Shown in pieces: positions 40,717-42,572 of a stretch of DNA of 42,572 bases. Each line of letters starts with the position of its first letter. Position 1 is the stretch's first letter. The DNA comes from Paracoccus litorisediminis. Lineage in GTDB: Bacteria > Pseudomonadota > Alphaproteobacteria > Rhodobacterales > Rhodobacteraceae. The position numbers and the translations under genes were made by a program. Below the pieces are notes generated by a model. The model did not search any database. It was not told where the DNA came from and saw nothing but the letters and a program-made list of their open reading frames with translations. The DNA lies in NCBI RefSeq assembly GCF_009711205.1, contig NZ_WMIG01000027.1:1-42572 (forward strand). Direction: 5' to 3'.

Positions 40717-41529
40717 TCAGATTTTGCTCAGGAAGTCCTTAGTGAAGCGTCTTTCCAGCCAGTCATATTGGCGCCGCAGGAGGATGCAGGCGGCCTCTTG
40801 AACACCGTCCGGGACATGGACTCGAGGGGACATGTGACTGACGCGCGAAGCGCGGGGGTAGCCCCCCTCCGTCAAGCCTGAGTGCTTTTCCACGCTCCGT
40901 AGCAACGCCATTGGTTCCGTCTTGATCTGCTTGAAGGGCAAGTAGAGCACGCGGTCTCCGAGGGTGTCATCAAGGAGCTGGATTGTGGCCTCATAATCGC
41001 TGCGCTTGCGGTGCGGCTCCTCGGTGATCTGTCTGAGCCAATGCTCTACAACGAATTGCTTATCCCCACTTTCACACATGTGCTTGCGGGCTGCAGAGAT
41101 GATGCGGTCAGCAGGATCTCGGATCAAGTAGATGGCCTTGAAGTTGGGGCCAAGGAGCTCGTGCATATAGCGCAGGTTATCGGCATCGAGCAGGGCATAG
41201 GCCGGCGTGATGTCGAGACTCTGCTTGTCGTCGGGGCATCGCGCGTAAGCGGCGCGATACCACTCCTCGGTGAGGATTTCTATGCCGAGCAGTTGGGCGT
41301 ATTGGGCTGCAATCTCGTGCATACCCGCGGCCTCGAACTTATTGTGGAGACGCCTAATTTGTCTCTTCATCCCGGGGATCATCCATTTCTGCCCGGTCAT
41401 GCGGTGGTTGAAGTATTGCATCTCCTTAATAGGCGAAGGCCAGATGCTGGGATTGTCGATTAGATTGTCGTGAAGCCAAGTCGTTCCGGCTTTGTGAGCG
41501 CCAAATCCAATAATCTGGGGCAGCGTCAT
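40717..41529 (-). CDS. Sulfotransferase (PAPS-dependent)
   Basis: 270 residues. The 5'-PSB loop is IIGFGAHKAGTTWLHDNLID at the N-terminus, and the 3'-phosphate block is FKAIYLIRDPADRIISAARK at about residue 132, both characteristic of the sulfotransferase_1/3 group. EMQYFNHR follows the first loop as in heparan- and Nod-factor-type enzymes. It is GC-richer than the plus-strand island genes, so it may have a different origin. It probably sulfates a surface polysaccharide and shares PAPS use with the enzyme at 35335. A terminator follows the stop. Confidence 0.9.
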   Translation of the reverse strand: MTLPQIIGFGAHKAGTTWLHDNLIDNPSIWPSPIKEMQYFNHRMTGQKWMIPGMKRQIRRLHNKFEAAGMHEIAAQYAQLLGIEILTEEWYRAAYARCPDDKQSLDITPAYALLDADNLRYMHELLGPNFKAIYLIRDPADRIISAARKHMCESGDKQFVVEHWLRQITEEPHRKRSDYEATIQLLDDTLGDRVLYLPFKQIKTEPMALLRSVEKHSGLTEGGYPRASRVSHMSPRVHVPDGVQEAACILLRRQYDWLERRFTKDFLSKI

Positions 41530-41737
41530 AGGAACAAATCCTCTTTAAGACCAATATGATGAAAATAAAGACCTGCGGCCGGGAGGCAGTGGGACACAAA
41601 ATTAGCAAAAGGTTAACAGACGATCTGGCTTATGGCTGATTAATCTCATCCGGTGTGGCCCTATCAGCCCGCTGGATTAGCCCGCCCTCGACGTAGATTG
41701 CAGAACACGATTCATCTCCGCCAGGACGTCGTCGGAG

Positions 41738-42000
41738 GTGATCATGCGGCGAGCCACGCAGGCCAGCGTCGCGCAGGAGCTTGGCATCACCTCGTCGCAA
41801 CTCAAGGGCTGGCGGCTCGAGCTTGAGGCCGCGGGTTCCGCCGAAGCCGTGCGGCGCCAGAAAGCTGAGCCCGCAGAACTGGCCGAGTTGCGTCGCGAGA
41901 ACCGTCGCCTGAAGGAAGAGGTCAATGGGCGGCGAAACCATGAGCGCGAAACTCGCCTTCATCGCCGCCCGGTCAGGCCTAGCCGGAACCCGAAGTGCTG
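41738..42000 (+). mobile_element. IS3-family remnant (OrfA C-terminal part and OrfB start)
   Basis: The frame from 41738 contains TQASVAQELGITSSQLKGWR then LELEAAGSAEAVRRQKAEPA and ELRRENRRLKEEV, the second half of the OrfA helix-turn-helix and its leucine zipper. The N-terminal HTH start is missing. After a small deletion (near 41923) the sequence GGETMSAKLAFIAARSG appears in another frame, the usual OrfB start, and is then cut. A CCGATAAG repeat and the second toxin-antitoxin copy follow directly. Confidence 0.75.
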
Positions 42001-42022
42001 ATCGCTTCATAATTAATGGCTA

Positions 42023-42043
42023 CCGATAAGCGGGACTTATCGG
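42023..42043. repeat. CCGATAAG inverted-repeat site, copy 2
   Basis: Arms CCGATAAG/CTTATCGG around CGGGA. The extended match to copy 1 at 23143-23163 is on the opposite strand, so the two sites are inverted relative to each other and enclose about 18.9 kb. Confidence 0.6.
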
Positions 42044-42237
42044 GAGTAATGGCCCGGCGTCGAGGCGTCCAGGTAAGCCGAATTTGGGCGCTCTGCTGCG
42101 GATCGAAGCGGGTAGGTGCATAAAGTAATTGACCGCCCCTGCCCTTGTTGACATCTTGCCGTCACCATAATTGCGCCCGGACGGCAGGCAGCCTGTCCGG
42201 GCGTATTGGTTTTTCGTCATGATCTCTCGAGACGGCC

Positions 42238-42268
42238 CCGCCCGAGCAATCGGCGCGGGGTTTTCTTT
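42238..42268 (+). terminator. Intrinsic terminator-like hairpin, copy 2
   Basis: CCCCGC-CCGA-GCAA-TCGG-C-GCGGGG with TTTTCTTT following, identical to the hairpin at 24285-24315 and at the same distance from the antitoxin stop. Confidence 0.6.
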
Positions 42269-42269
42269 A

Positions 42270-42572
42270 TCAGGCGATCATGTCGAGATCGACGGACAGG
42301 GCTTCGGCAATCCGTTTCAGGGTCGCAATCGAGCCGGTGCGTTTGCCTTGCTCGATGGTCACCAGCTGCACCCGGTTGACGCCAGATGCTTCGGCCAGAG
42401 CCATCTGGGTCAGGCCGCGAAACTCGCGCAGCACCTTGATCGGGTTCTCGCCTTCCACGATGCGGTTGACCACATCAGCGGGGTAGCTTTCTTCGCCCGC
42501 ATCCAGTGCCGCCTTGGCGCGGTCATAGGCCTGCAGGTCGGCAAGGTCTTCCGCCGCTTCGCGCAGGCGGTC
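42270..42572 (-). CDS. XRE-family antitoxin, second copy (cut by window edge)
   Basis: The last 100 codons are visible; the frame is open through base 42572, so the true start is outside, not at the internal GTG at 42473. The visible part is the same as the antitoxin at 24317-24655, including LREFRGLTQMALAEASGVNR and the end LKRIAEALSVDLDMIA. If the repeat goes on, a second RelE-type toxin gene should lie just beyond the edge. Confidence 0.9.
   Translation of the reverse strand, partial: DRLREAAEDLADLQAYDRAKAALDAGEESYPADVVNRIVEGENPIKVLREFRGLTQMALAEASGVNRVQLVTIEQGKRTGSIATLKRIAEALSVDLDMIA

Larger units (their letters stand above)
42116..42572. repeat. Direct repeat, copy 2 (shared with 24162-24617)
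   Basis: Same order of elements as copy 1: GTGCATAAAGT, a GCCCGGAC/GTCCGGGC hairpin, the CCCCGC...GCGGGGTTTT hairpin, then the antitoxin gene. The gene part is identical as far as the window goes; the non-coding part differs at about a dozen bases. The repeat continues past the right edge. Confidence 0.9.

Noticed and set aside
42270..42473. A short 67-residue antitoxin starting at 42473
   Set aside because: The frame is open to the window edge and identical to the full-length antitoxin at 24317-24655, so it is the full gene cut by the edge.

Overview
The window is plasmid DNA from an alphaproteobacterium, most likely Rhodobacterales and probably Paracoccus or a close relative. The basis is the GC-rich backbone, a complete repABC operon, a RPA-type iteron replicon, a MOBQ relaxase with a VirD4/TraG coupling protein, and a layout of accessory blocks divided by worn-out insertion sequences. 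The genus is an inference from gene style; no marker gene fixes it.

Layout. 1-4.8 kb: tail of a VirC1/ParA-like gene, a VirC2-like gene, an ArdC antirestriction gene, a WGR protein, two broken genes (a plasmid-backbone remnant and an ABC-F ATPase remnant) and a DUF1127 protein. 5.2-13.4 kb: a catabolic locus with a GntR regulator, a full carbohydrate ABC importer and a BNR/sialidase-fold protein on the minus strand, and divergent FAH-family and DapA-family enzymes on the plus strand. 13.4-15.4 kb: decayed IS256-family transposase, UvrD-type helicase and GIY-YIG genes. 15.35-17.8 kb: a LysR regulator divergent from an SDR oxidoreductase and an NAD(P)-binding oxidoreductase. 17.9-21.8 kb: repC, repB and repA with parS-like palindromes, a predicted antisense RNA between repB and repC, and an inverted-repeat operator before repA.

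22.1-26.5 kb: a stability and debris zone holding a VbhA-Fic toxin-antitoxin pair, a RelE-type toxin with an XRE antitoxin, small unknown genes, a terminase small-subunit remnant and the tail of an IS3-family element. 26.5-29.0 kb: a second complete replicon, with a type Ib-like partition locus (short ParA plus ribbon-helix-helix partner and upstream GATAGC repeats), a RPA initiator, iterons, an AT-rich stretch and a DnaA box. 29.0-34.2 kb: a mobilisation module with a membrane protein, coupling protein, TraD-like protein, an oriT with an IncQ/Ti-type nic sequence, and a MOBQ relaxase.

34.2-42.6 kb: an IS66 remnant, then a clearly AT-richer island of surface-glycan genes (two sulfotransferases, a polysaccharide pyruvyl transferase, UDP-galactopyranose mutase, a glycosyltransferase-like protein and a DUF1796 protein), an IS3 remnant, and a second copy of the 24.2-kb XRE antitoxin segment that runs off the right edge.

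Reading the parts together: the window looks like a cointegrate plasmid with two replication systems and two or three ParA systems, made mobilisable by a MOBQ module. Its cargo is a sugar or sugar-acid uptake and breakdown locus and a cell-surface polysaccharide island. Short repeats at 23.1/42.0 kb and 24.2/42.1 kb are possible marks of the rearrangements that built it.
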